This document shows, one piece after another, positions 35,875 through 45,100 of a DNA stretch of 64,000 nt; position 1 is the first letter of the stretch, and the number at the start of each line of letters is the position of its first letter. Both the position numbers and the translations under genes were made by a program. The stretch is from Dyadobacter sp. SG02 (GTDB lineage Bacteria; Bacteroidota; Bacteroidia; Cytophagales; Spirosomataceae), in assembly GCF_900109045.1 (NCBI RefSeq), contig NZ_FNYL01000004.1:542055-606054 (forward strand), read 5' to 3'. Below the pieces are notes generated by a model. That model saw only the letters and a program-made list of their open reading frames with translations, had not been told where the DNA came from and ran no database searches.

Positions 35875-36711
35875 ATGAAGTTATATAAGACCGAAAATGG
35901 TATCCTCCTTGAAAACGAGGACATTTTCTATCGCCTCCACGAGACCGACTGGGACGTTGTCGTGAACCGGAACAACCTGTACGAATGGCTGGAAGATCAG
36001 TCGCAAAGCCTTATCGCATTGACGTTCAGCGACGATTTCCCAATGCCCGAGGCGTTGGCGCCTATCGGTACCCAGGAAGTATGGGCTTCGGGTGTGACGT
36101 ATTTCAAAAGCCGCACGGCGCGGATGGAAGAATCCGAAAAAGCAGGCGGAGGGAGTTTTTACGACCGTGTGTATGAAGCAGAACGCCCAGAATTATTCTT
36201 TAAGTCGACTGCCTGGCGTGTGGTGGGCCACCATGGTACCGTCCGCATTCGCAAAGACTCAACCTGGGACGTGCCCGAACCGGAGTTGACTTTGTTCGCC
36301 ACTTCCGAAGGCGCATTGGTAGGTTATACCATCGGTAACGATATGAGTTCGAGAAGTATAGAGGGAGAAAACCCGTTGTATTTGCCGCAGGCCAAGTCCT
36401 ACACCGGCAGCGCGGCGCTAGGGCCTTGTCTGTATGTATTCAAAGAGCAGCTCGGTGCCGATACCGTGATCGACCTGTCGATCGTGCGCGGGGGCGAGGA
36501 GGTTTTTAATGGAGAAGTCGCATTGTCGCAAATGAAGCGTAAACCGGAGGAGCTGCTACGTTTTCTTTACCGCGAAATGGCATTCCCGCAAGGCGCATAC
36601 CTGATGACAGGTACGGGGATTGTTCCATCATCCGATTTTACATTACAATCCGGTGACGTGGTACACATCACCATCGAGCCGATTGGAACATTAACCAACA
36701 CAGTAGGCTGA
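35875..36711 (+). CDS. Fumarylacetoacetate hydrolase-family protein
   Basis: 278 residues. FAH-fold hydrolases, decarboxylases or isomerases act on carbonyl-dicarboxylate compounds such as acylpyruvates or 2-keto-3-deoxy sugar acids. Signs: VWASGVTYFKS (about 74), RPELFFKS (about 101), metal site EPELTLFA (about 139-146) plus SRSIEGENPLYLPQAKSYTGS (about 160-180), and a C-terminal MTGTGIVPSSDFTLQSGDVV. It may belong to sugar acid degradation, but no partner genes are adjacent. Its stop lies within a strong bidirectional terminator. Confidence 0.87.
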   Translation: MKLYKTENGILLENEDIFYRLHETDWDVVVNRNNLYEWLEDQSQSLIALTFSDDFPMPEALAPIGTQEVWASGVTYFKSRTARMEESEKAGGGSFYDRVYEAERPELFFKSTAWRVVGHHGTVRIRKDSTWDVPEPELTLFATSEGALVGYTIGNDMSSRSIEGENPLYLPQAKSYTGSAALGPCLYVFKEQLGADTVIDLSIVRGGEEVFNGEVALSQMKRKPEELLRFLYREMAFPQGAYLMTGTGIVPSSDFTLQSGDVVHITIEPIGTLTNTVG

Positions 36712-36760
36712 TAAAATCAAAAAGCTGCGGGATCGACTCCCGCAGCTTTTTGATTTTATC
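36710..36760. terminator. Bidirectional terminator with a perfect 23-bp stem
   Basis: Arms 36710-36732 and 36738-36760 are exact reverse complements around a 5-nt loop TCGAC. The core is GCTGCGGGA / TCCCGCAGC with A-rich and T-rich bases. It overlaps the FAH stop codon and ends 13 bp before the stop of the opposite gene, so it serves both convergent genes. Confidence 0.9.
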
Positions 36761-36773
36761 ATGTCAGTATTTC

Positions 36774-37163
36774 TTACGAATGACCCAACTTCGGAATGAA
36801 GGTGAAAACCACGCATCTCACTGCGCTTACCAGCTTGGTTACCATCGATTCTCCTTCGCTTTCTTCTGACTCGCTTTCAAAGAATGCAGCCGGCCCTTCT
36901 TCCAGAACGCGGGCATTCAAAGTCATGATTCCGGCCGCCTGCGTGTTGGCAGCGGTGTTTTTGATCATACGCGCGTGCTTCACCTGCACAGGAGCTTTCG
37001 CTTTCAAAACAGGCTTGGCTTTTCTCGCAATGGCCTTTTCAGTTACACATTCCTTGCCTGACTGCAACTTTCTGTGTGCTACAAACATGTTGTGCACATA
37101 GCCTGTCGCGCTGGCTTGCAGGCTGATTATGGTAAGTAATATTAAGATTCTGAGTGTTTTCAT
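36774..37163 (-). CDS. Hypothetical secreted protein
   Basis: 129 residues, not recognised. Signal peptide about 1-19 (LRILILLTIISLQASATG). The rest is Lys/Ala-rich (KAIARKAKPVLKAKAPVQVKHARM), then an acidic patch (FESESEESEGES) and a hydrophobic end (VSAVRCVVFTFIP). It has a good promoter on the minus strand (37221-37253) and a terminator, which supports it being a real gene. Composition suggests a small surface or periplasmic protein with no enzymatic motif. Confidence 0.65.
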   Translation of the reverse strand: MKTLRILILLTIISLQASATGYVHNMFVAHRKLQSGKECVTEKAIARKAKPVLKAKAPVQVKHARMIKNTAANTQAAGIMTLNARVLEEGPAAFFESESEESEGESMVTKLVSAVRCVVFTFIPKLGHS

Positions 37164-37220
37164 GGCTTGTATGCAATCGTTAAGAATTCTGGCTGAATTA
37201 TGTGTAACTAATTGACCTTA

Positions 37221-37253
37221 CAAAGGTATATGTTTCATTAGGTATCTTGCAAT
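37221..37253 (-). promoter_or_regulatory. Probable promoter of the hypothetical secreted-protein gene
   Basis: On the minus strand TACCTTTG (37221-37228) fits TAnnTTTG and ATTG (37250-37253, one mismatch to TTTG) lies 21 bp upstream. Transcription would start about 50 bp before the ATG at 37163. Confidence 0.65.
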
Positions 37254-37428
37254 ACATAGTACCTTGTTTTTAACATTTTTTTCGAAAATTTTTCCGAATG
37301 TGGTCAAAGTACCGTGGCTGACCGGATAACAGATGTAAAAGTAATATAAAAGGTTGCTCGAGATATTCGAAAAAAGACGAACCGTAAAAATTTCCAGCTG
37401 AACAGTAGCAGGTTACGGATAAATTGCA

Positions 37429-37463
37429 AAAGCGCCGACCAGGAAAAACCCGGCCGGCGCTTT
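37429..37463 (-). terminator. Terminator of der
   Basis: Perfect 9-bp stem AAAGCGCCG (37429-37437) / CGGCGCTTT (37455-37463) with a 17-nt loop; on the minus strand it ends in TTTT. It lies 21 bp past the der stop. Confidence 0.7.
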
Positions 37464-37484
37464 CTTAATGACATTATCCTCTTC

Positions 37485-38795
37485 CTATTTCTCGCGAAAG
37501 AATATCGTGATCGGTACACCCGAAAAATCGAAGTTGTCGCGCAAACGGTTTTCCAGGTAGCGCAAATATGGCTCCTTCACATGTTTCGGATGGCTACTGA
37601 AAAAGACAAACGTCGGCGACGGCGTCGGCAGCTGGATCATGTATTTGATATTGATATACTTACCGCGATGTGCCGGGGGCGGGTATTTCTCGATCTCCGC
37701 CTGCATGACCTCGTTCAGTTTCGAAGTGGTAATTTTCTTGGTTTTGTTCTGATAAACCTCCATTGCTTTCTCCATCACCTGGTGAATGCGCTGTTTTTCA
37801 ACTACCGAGGCGAAAATGATCGGCATATAGTTCATTGGCGCGAGCTTTTCCAGCAGCGCTTTTTTGTATTGATCGGCGGTTTTAGAGTCTTTCTCAACCA
37901 AATCCCATTTGTTGACCATGATCACAATGCCTTTCTTGGCTTTGTCGGCCTGACCGATAATGTTCATATCCTGGCCTTCGAGCCCCAACGTTGCGTCGAG
38001 CAGGACGATACAAACGTCGGATTCCTCCATTGCTTTTACCGAGCGAAGCGTCGAGTAAAATTCGATATCCTCCTTCACGCGTGATTTACGGCGGATACCG
38101 GCGGTGTCTGTCAGGATAAAATTCATCCCGAACGCATTGTAATGGGTGTGGATCGCGTCGCGCGTGGTACCTGCGATGTCGGTAACAATACTGCGATCGG
38201 TGCCGGTGAGTACGTTCAGGAACGAAGATTTACCTACATTTGGACGACCCATGATCGCGATGCGCGGGATACCTTCTTCCGGGTTTTCGATCCCGGCTGT
38301 TTCGAAATGCTGGATTACTTTGTCAAGTAATTCTCCCGTACCGAAGCCGGTTTGTGCGGAAATCGCGAAAATTTCATCACCCAAACCCAATTCATAAAAC
38401 TCACCTGCCGACTGATAACGTTCAGTAGTCTCGGCTTTATTGGCTACGAGATAAACCGGCTTATTGAACCGACGGAGCACATTTGCGAAGTCTTTGTCGA
38501 GGTCGGTAAGTCCGGTCATGGTATCGACCATAAAGAGAACGACCGTGGATTCCTCGATCGCGAGCTCCACCTGGTCGCGGATTGCGCCTTCAAAAATATC
38601 TTCGGAGCCTACTACATAACCTCCCGTGTCGATTACTGTGAAATATTGGTCGGTCCATTCGCCGTAACCATAGTGCCTGTCGCGGGTTACGCCGCTCTGG
38701 TTGTCCATAATGGCCTTCCGGCTTTCGGTAAGGCGGTTGAACAAAGTGGATTTGCCCACGTTCGGACGACCAACAATCGATATTATATTTGCCAT
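37485..38795 (-). CDS. der: Ribosome biogenesis GTPase Der (EngA)
   Basis: Double-GTPase needed for 50S maturation. 436 residues from ATG 38795 (ANIISIVGRPNVGKST follows); 16 more codons are open upstream without similarity. Two G domains: G1 GRPNVGKSTLFNRL (about 8) with G3 DTGG and G4 NKAE, and G1 GRPNVGKSSFLNVL (about 182) with G3 DTAGIRRKS and G4 NKWD. The C-terminal KH-like domain includes PPPAHRGKYINIKYMIQ. It follows era on the same strand, 64 bp apart: a two-GTPase operon. Confidence 0.96.
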   Translation of the reverse strand: MANIISIVGRPNVGKSTLFNRLTESRKAIMDNQSGVTRDRHYGYGEWTDQYFTVIDTGGYVVGSEDIFEGAIRDQVELAIEESTVVLFMVDTMTGLTDLDKDFANVLRRFNKPVYLVANKAETTERYQSAGEFYELGLGDEIFAISAQTGFGTGELLDKVIQHFETAGIENPEEGIPRIAIMGRPNVGKSSFLNVLTGTDRSIVTDIAGTTRDAIHTHYNAFGMNFILTDTAGIRRKSRVKEDIEFYSTLRSVKAMEESDVCIVLLDATLGLEGQDMNIIGQADKAKKGIVIMVNKWDLVEKDSKTADQYKKALLEKLAPMNYMPIIFASVVEKQRIHQVMEKAMEVYQNKTKKITTSKLNEVMQAEIEKYPPPAHRGKYINIKYMIQLPTPSPTFVFFSSHPKHVKEPYLRYLENRLRDNFDFSGVPITIFFREK

Positions 38796-38859
38796 TTTTT
38801 TACTATTAATATGATCCGAGCCGGTCTGGCGCCTGCTCTTCATTCGATTTATTTAAAAT

Positions 38860-39783
38860 TTATTCCTGATAACCCAGCTGGCGCAGCTTGTTTTCCTTGC
38901 TCCTCCAATCCGGTTCTACCTTTACGTGCTGTTCGAGGAAAACTTTTTTGCCAAAGAAATCTTCCAGATCCTGGCGGGCCTGTGTACCTACTTTTTTCAG
39001 CATTTCCCCTTTTTCACCAATAATGATCCCCTTCTGGCTTTTACGTTCGACCAGAATTTCTGCGCGGATCACAATGATGTCGTCCTTGTCCTTAAATTCA
39101 GTGATTACTACTTCGGAGCTGTATGGAATTTCCTGGCGGTAATTCAAGAAGATTTTTTCGCGGATAATTTCCGAAGCAAAGAAACGCTCCGGCTTGTCGG
39201 TAAGTTCATCCTCATCGAAATAAGGCGGGTGGAAAGGCAGGCGCGTCACGACCGCATCGAACAATGTCCCAATGTTTGCATTTTCCAATGCGGAGATCGG
39301 TATAATGGCGGCGGGGTGGATTTCATCCTCCCATTCGGCCATTTTCGCTTTCACTTCCTCGTCGTTCGAAAGGTCGATTTTGTTCAGTACCAGCACGACC
39401 GGCGATTCGGTGCGTTTCAACAACGGCAATACCTCATGCTCGGCTGCTTTCTCCCCTATTTCCACGACAAAAAGCACTACATCGGCATCTTCCAGCGACC
39501 CTTTTACAAAAGTCATCATCGAGTCGTGCAGCTTGTAGGATGGTTTGATCACCCCCGGCGTATCCGAATACACGAGCTGGAACGGGATATCTTCATGCTT
39601 TCCATTCAAAATCCCGATAATGCGGTGGCGGGTCGTTTGCGCCTTGGAGGTGATGATCGACATCCTCTCGCCCACGAGCACGTTCATCAGCGTCGATTTC
39701 CCGACATTGGGCTTTCCGATAATGCTCACAAAACCAGCCCGGTGGTTGCGTAACTCGGTATTATTTTCGGCTTTTTCTTCCAT
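38860..39783 (-). CDS. era: GTPase Era
   Basis: Binds 16S rRNA and helps 30S assembly. 307 residues. G1 GKPNVGKSTLMNVL (about 22), G2 region SKAQTTRHRIIGI, G3 DTPG, G4 NKID, and a C-terminal KH domain with GIIIGEKGEMLKKVGTQAR and VFLEQHVKVEPDWR. It is upstream of der and 45 bp downstream of the sulfatase gene on the same strand; shared transcription is plausible. Confidence 0.96.
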   Translation of the reverse strand: MEEKAENNTELRNHRAGFVSIIGKPNVGKSTLMNVLVGERMSIITSKAQTTRHRIIGILNGKHEDIPFQLVYSDTPGVIKPSYKLHDSMMTFVKGSLEDADVVLFVVEIGEKAAEHEVLPLLKRTESPVVLVLNKIDLSNDEEVKAKMAEWEDEIHPAAIIPISALENANIGTLFDAVVTRLPFHPPYFDEDELTDKPERFFASEIIREKIFLNYRQEIPYSSEVVITEFKDKDDIIVIRAEILVERKSQKGIIIGEKGEMLKKVGTQARQDLEDFFGKKVFLEQHVKVEPDWRSKENKLRQLGYQE

Positions 39784-39828
39784 AAAAATTACTTCTTCAC
39801 TTTTTTCAGCTTCCCAAAAACGTGTTAC

Positions 39829-41811
39829 CTAAGGTGTTACCGTGAGCCGGTCGTCCAGCATCCGGTTCGAATATTGCTGGATAAATGCCTTAACCTGCAA
39901 TTCCATAGGCCCTTGAACCTCCGGAACCCGGCCTGCAAGGTTATTTTTCAAAAGCTTGTCTTCCTGATATTTATACAAACCTACGGTTTTCCGGCCATCA
40001 AATTGCAAAACATACGGCCCATTGAACCATTGATAGACGCCATCATAGTTGACAGCGAAATTGATCGGAGGGTTCCCGAACACATTTTTCCCGAATCCAA
40101 AATAGGGTTTGTCGTAATGCAGAAGCCCTAGAATGGATGGCATAATGTCGATTTGCTGAACGAGGCGCGTGCTGTCGGTGCCCGGCGCAACGTCGCCCGG
40201 CGAGGCGTCACTCGGCGCAACGTCGCCCGGCGCGTAAAACAGAATGGGTATCGAGAAATTCCCTACCGAGGTCTGGTATTGGGGATAATGGGCAAATGTG
40301 GCTGAGTGATCGGCGGTTATTACAAATAATGTATTCTTGAACCAGGGCTTGATTTTGGCGGAATCGAAGAACCGGCGCAATGCATTGTCGGTATAGCCCA
40401 TGCATTCGTATATCGGCAGCGGGCCTTTCGGGAACTTGCCCTGGTAGCGCGCAGGCACCTTGTACGGGTCATGCGAGGATACCGTAAACAATGTGCTCAT
40501 GAACGGCTCCTGAAAGGTATCCAGCTTTTTGGACCAGAACTGCAAGAACTCCTCGTCCCAAATGCCCCAGATGCCGTCATAATCGGCATCGTTGTCGTAT
40601 TCGGTTTTACCATAATAATCTTTAATACCGATCAGGTTTGTGAATGCCTTGAAACCCATCGAGCCATTCGGTGCCCCGTGGAAAAACGAGGTATGGTAGC
40701 CCTTTGCTTGCAGCATTTCGGGCAGGCTGGGCAGCTTGTTGTCTGTATACCGCGTGAGAATGAATGGCTCCATAATGCCCGGAATGCTCGTAAGCACCGA
40801 TGGAATAGCCTCGATCGACTTGGCCCCGTTGGCAAATGAATACCAATGCACCTTGCTGTGCTGCATCAGCGAATCGATGAATGGCGTGTAGCCCTTGTAA
40901 GTACCGTTTTCGAGATCGCGATTGAATGTCCCTACCATTTCCTTTCCAAAACTTTCCCAGATCAGGATCACGACGTTTTTCGGTTGAAATGCGGGCGCGT
41001 TGGGATCGGGATAGTGGATCGGCGAGTAAACCGCATTCATTTCCTGCTCCGATTTAAAAAAACTGGCCCGCTGGTAATCGGAACGTTTCAGGGTCTTGAA
41101 AATGCAGAACGGGGTGTTCAGCACGATGAACATTTCTTTGGGCTTATCGACGTACTCGCCTGCATTGCTCAGCGTAATAGGCCGGGTACTGTGCCGGAAG
41201 CCACCCTTTACCCCGCCGATAAAAAGGAATACCGAAACGGTCATCAATACACTGTGCACGAGGAATATCTGCCAGGCCGGGCGAGCGGGTTTGGCATTCA
41301 CCTGCCAGCGACGCGTGATATATACCACCAGCGCCACAAGCATTATCCACACGAGCACCACGTACCAATAATTCACTATAAAGCCGCCAAACAGCTTGTG
41401 CATGTTGTTTTCATGCGAAAATTCCTGCAAAACCGACCAGGTACTCCTTTTGATGGTAAAACGGTAGTAGATAAAATCGGCGCAGTTGGCGAGCAGGGCA
41501 ATGCTGTTGGTAATGATAAAAAGATAGTCCAGAAACTTCCGGAACCCCGGCCGGTACTTGAATGTGACGGGAATGAGCGTCAGGAAAACATAAAGGGCAT
41601 TCGTGTAAAGCACCGCCACGAGGTCGAAGCGCAAGCCTCCGAGGAACAAACGCGGCGCGACCGCCAGGGTTACCTCCGGAAAAAACGATTGATTGAAGAA
41701 AAAAAAGAGAATCCGGCAAATGGTAAATAAAATCATGATGCCGAGCAACCTGATCAGCAGCACCTGATGCATGCGCCACCCGAAACCGGAAGCGACTGTG
41801 TATGAACTCAT
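39829..41811 (-). CDS. LtaS-like membrane sulfatase/phosphoglycerol transferase
   Basis: 660 residues: five N-terminal membrane segments (within about 15-190), then an extracytoplasmic alkaline-phosphatase/sulfatase domain. Visible: NVVILIWESFGKEMVG (metal Glu), GAKSIEAIPSVLTSIPG with a probable Ser nucleophile (LtaS has Thr at the equivalent place), FTVSSHDPYKVPARY, and ITADHSATFAHYP (Asp-His metal ligands). LtaS proper makes lipoteichoic acid, which Gram-negatives lack, so the likely role is adding phospho-groups to a glycan or lipid. The proline-rich tail APGDVAPSDASPGDVAPG is a 10-residue repeat. Confidence 0.85.
   Translation of the reverse strand: MSSYTVASGFGWRMHQVLLIRLLGIMILFTICRILFFFFNQSFFPEVTLAVAPRLFLGGLRFDLVAVLYTNALYVFLTLIPVTFKYRPGFRKFLDYLFIITNSIALLANCADFIYYRFTIKRSTWSVLQEFSHENNMHKLFGGFIVNYWYVVLVWIMLVALVVYITRRWQVNAKPARPAWQIFLVHSVLMTVSVFLFIGGVKGGFRHSTRPITLSNAGEYVDKPKEMFIVLNTPFCIFKTLKRSDYQRASFFKSEQEMNAVYSPIHYPDPNAPAFQPKNVVILIWESFGKEMVGTFNRDLENGTYKGYTPFIDSLMQHSKVHWYSFANGAKSIEAIPSVLTSIPGIMEPFILTRYTDNKLPSLPEMLQAKGYHTSFFHGAPNGSMGFKAFTNLIGIKDYYGKTEYDNDADYDGIWGIWDEEFLQFWSKKLDTFQEPFMSTLFTVSSHDPYKVPARYQGKFPKGPLPIYECMGYTDNALRRFFDSAKIKPWFKNTLFVITADHSATFAHYPQYQTSVGNFSIPILFYAPGDVAPSDASPGDVAPGTDSTRLVQQIDIMPSILGLLHYDKPYFGFGKNVFGNPPINFAVNYDGVYQWFNGPYVLQFDGRKTVGLYKYQEDKLLKNNLAGRVPEVQGPMELQVKAFIQQYSNRMLDDRLTVTP
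40183..40232 (-). repeat. 20-bp direct repeat with 30-bp period in the sulfatase gene
   Basis: CGGCGCAACGTCGCCCGGCG occurs at 40183-40202 and again at 40213-40232. It encodes a duplicated 10-residue DVAP-xx-x-SPG-type stretch near the C-terminal part of the LtaS-like protein. Such in-frame repeats can vary in copy number. Confidence 0.7.
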
Positions 41812-41867
41812 AAAATCGATGTCAGAAAGTTAGAAGCAAACTTTTTTGAAAAGTTTTCACAAAAATA

Positions 41868-41900
41868 GTTGTTTTCTGTAAAACATTTGTTGTATGTTTG
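41868..41900 (+). promoter_or_regulatory. Probable promoter of the initiator tRNA gene
   Basis: TATGTTTG (41893-41900) fits TAnnTTTG; GTTG (41868-41871) 21 bp upstream is one mismatch from TTTG. The tRNA begins 19 bp after the box, matching the short leader expected of a tRNA gene. Confidence 0.65.
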
Positions 41901-41919
41901 CACTCCAATTCAACGACAC

Positions 41920-41993
<74 letters not shown>

Positions 41994-42003
41994 ACAGGCC
42001 AAA

Positions 42004-42031
42004 GCCACTTTCGAAAGAAGGTGGCTTTTTT
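42004..42031 (+). terminator. Terminator of the initiator tRNA gene
   Basis: Stem GCCACTTTC (42004-42012) / GAAGGTGGC (42017-42025) with one wobble pair and a GAAA tetraloop, then six T. It lies 11 bp after the tRNA. Confidence 0.9.
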
Positions 42032-42111
42032 GCATTTGTAGAGTTTCTTCAATGCGATGGTCGGCAAGCATTATTTGCGCTACTTTGCAATGCCTTGTTG
42101 CCAGACCATAT

Positions 42112-45100
42112 ATGAGCCGCGCCCTTTCCCTCGTATTTAGCATTACCTGCCTTCTGACGGCCCTCGCCGCACGGGCCCAGGAAATCAACTTTAAGTCCGA
42201 TCGCTATGCGTTAAGGCATTATACAGCCGAAACGGGCCTACCGCAAAACAGCGTAAAAACGATTGTCCGCGACGATGCCGGGTTCTTTTGGTTCGGCACG
42301 GAAGACGGCCTGGCGAGGTTCGATGGCCGGAATTTTTATGTTTTCAACAGCTCCAATGCGAAATTTTCCTCCAATCGCGTCATCCAGAGCTTCCGCGGGC
42401 TTTCGGACGACGGGCCTTACATTCTCCTCGAAGCGGACGAGGCTTACAAAGTTTCCGGCGGCGGCCTTACGAAAACCGATTTGTACAAAAACGAATTCAA
42501 AAAACTGATTTCGTACGGCGACCTCGCGAAAAGTTATTGTATTGCCTTCGAGCTTACAAACCGGCACATTTATGATTATTACTGGAAGGGTGTCGTTTTC
42601 CCGGTTTCGCCGGGCAATTACTACGTGTGCGACACTAGCAGCGTGACTTACTTTCAAAAAGGCAAACTGGCCTATCGAAAGCAGGTTTCTTCCAAAAAAG
42701 CGATTGACTATTTCACAATTGGCCAGGATCTGTACCATTTCGACCGGCCGAATGCAAGCGTCTACCGGGTTGACCGCGAGGGCCCGCACCCGATCACGAT
42801 CACCGGTGATATTGCGGAGGGCAGTGCCGGCAGCGCTACCAACCTGGAAATCATTTGGAATACCTTCTCAAAAACGCTTTTACTTGCTTCCGGCGGCCGT
42901 ATTTTCAGCGTCGATATCACCGGGCGCGATACTTTCAATACTACGTTGCTGCTCGAAGGGTTCGATACCAACGAGAACAAAATCATCAGCTCTTTTTACG
43001 ATAAAGACAGCGGATTACTGCTCCTGGGCAGCCATACCAAAGGGCTATTTGTTTTTACCAAAAAGCAATTTTCAGCTTTCCGGAAGAGCGAGGGATATTC
43101 CTTTCATGAACAAAGCCTGTACAAAAACCGCTACATCCTCACCAATTTCGGCGCTTACGATATTCTTTCGAAGGCGGAAGCAGGCCCTCTGATCACGAAT
43201 AAGTTCCAAGGCTGGGGGCCGTTTGCAACAAAGACGGGTTACATCTGGGGCTCCAAAAGGGACACGATTTTCCTGTTCAATGAGCAAGGCACCCGATTGC
43301 TGGGCAAATGGCGTATCGGCGACGATGTGTGCATTTCCTATGTCGATCTGGACGGCAACCTCTGGCTGGGGCACAGAGACGGGCTTCTGCAAAGGTTCGA
43401 TATGAAAACACTTAAATGGACCTTCATCAGAATTGCCGGACTGAATGTCCATATCACGTTCATATCGCAAGACAAATCGCCGGACCCGAGGAAAAGCACC
43501 TTCTGGATGGGCACGGGCTCCGGCCTGTACCGCTTTACATTTCCAGGTTTCCGCGTTGAAAAGATTCGAAACTTCGGGAACAGCTCCGTGCATTCGCTGT
43601 TTCTGCGACGGGCAGAAGATGAAATGGAAGTTTGGGGAACGATCTCCGGGGAGGGCCTATTTCTGATAAAAAACAACCACGCCACGCTTTTTCCGACAGA
43701 CAGAAAAAGGCATCTGAGCTCCGCGCATTGCATTACCGAGGACAAAAACGGCTGCTTTTGGGTACCCACCAACAAAGGCTTGTTTCAGATGAAAGCCAAT
43801 GACCTGCTCGAATTCGCCAAGCAGCCCGATAAAAATCTCTATTACCTGTATTACGACTACGAAAGCGGCTTCCCCACCAGCGAATTCAACGGCGGCTGCA
43901 TTCCCTGCACGCTGATACTACCCGACGGGCAGTTCTCCATGCCTTCCATCAGCGGGCTGGTCTATTTCAATCCTGCGAAAATAGGCCCGCAGTTGCCCGA
44001 CAAGCCGCTCCTCATCGACCGGATCGAATACAATGGCAAAAGGATGGGCAAAGGCGACACATTGCAGCTCGACAACGATTTTGAATTTATCAAGTTTTCG
44101 CTTTCGACGCCCTATTTCGGGCATCCGGATAATGTACAGATCGATTACCAGTTGACAAGCCACCAACAAACCGGTTCATGGCTGCCTGTGCGCGAGGGCG
44201 GCGAGATTGTTTTCAACGGGCTTGGCAGCGGGCGCTACGTTCTTTCGATCCGGAAACTGAATGGATTCGGATCGAACAATTATTCTACCAAACGACTGGT
44301 ATTCATCATCGCCCCGAAATGGTACGAAACCTGGTGGTCCAGGACATTGCTCCTGAGCTTGCTCCTGCTCGCTACATATGCTTTTTTCAAACGGCGCACA
44401 CGGTCGATCGAAAAACGGAACGAAGACCTCGAACGCGCCGTAACCGAGCGGACGGCCGCATTAAAAGAATCCCAGAACGAGTTGAGCCGCCAACTGAACA
44501 TTCAGGCGCACCTGATCGCATCCATCACGCATGATGTGCGCGCGCCGCTGAAATATGTTACGCAGGCATCCCGGCAAATCCCGAAGCTCAATGAAATGGG
44601 GCAATACAAGATGCTCAACGAAGTAGGTAATGCACTGGAACAAAGCCTGGTGCAGATGACCAATTTCCTCGATAACCTGCTCAGCTACGTGCGGACAACG
44701 CTTTATCACAGTAAAGTGGAGAAGAGCCAGGTCGATCTGTCGGAACTGATCGCACAGAAATTGATATTGTTTGAAAAAGTATTTCTGCTGTATGGGAATG
44801 AGGTTTCGAACGACGTATCATCCGGTCTGACAGTCCGTTCCAACCCTGAACTCCTGTCGGTAGTGATCCATAACCTGATCGATAACGCGAGTAAATATGC
44901 CCGCAACGGCCAGATCCGCATTTTTTCGAGCATTAGCGCTCATGCTGTGCATCTCGTCATAGCCGATTCCGGCAAAGGCATCGACGAGGAAGTCCGCGAG
45001 TGGTTCAACAACCCCGCCTCCGCGCATTCAGATTCTTACGGCAATGCATCCCCGAAAGGCTTCGGCCTTGTAATCGTCAAAGAGGTAGCCCGCCTGATCA

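Larger units (their letters stand above)
37164..37484. other. 321-bp gap between the secreted-protein gene and der
   Basis: Holds the promoter of the left gene (37221-37253) and the der terminator (37429-37463). The stretch between (37260-37420) is A/T-rich with no convincing reading frame; a 71-codon frame on the minus strand (37304-37519) mostly overlaps the der terminator and coding end and is not supported. Confidence 0.6.

Noticed and set aside
37304..37519. Small 71-codon minus-strand gene in the gap after der
   Set aside because: It crosses the der terminator and the last codons of der and is Arg-rich without a motif.
38926..39753. A 275-codon plus-strand frame opposite era
   Set aside because: Era has all G motifs and the KH domain on the minus strand; the plus frame is Phe/His-rich nonsense.
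40846..41730. A 294-codon plus-strand frame opposite the LtaS-like gene
   Set aside because: No recognisable sequence; it mirrors the membrane segments of the real gene.
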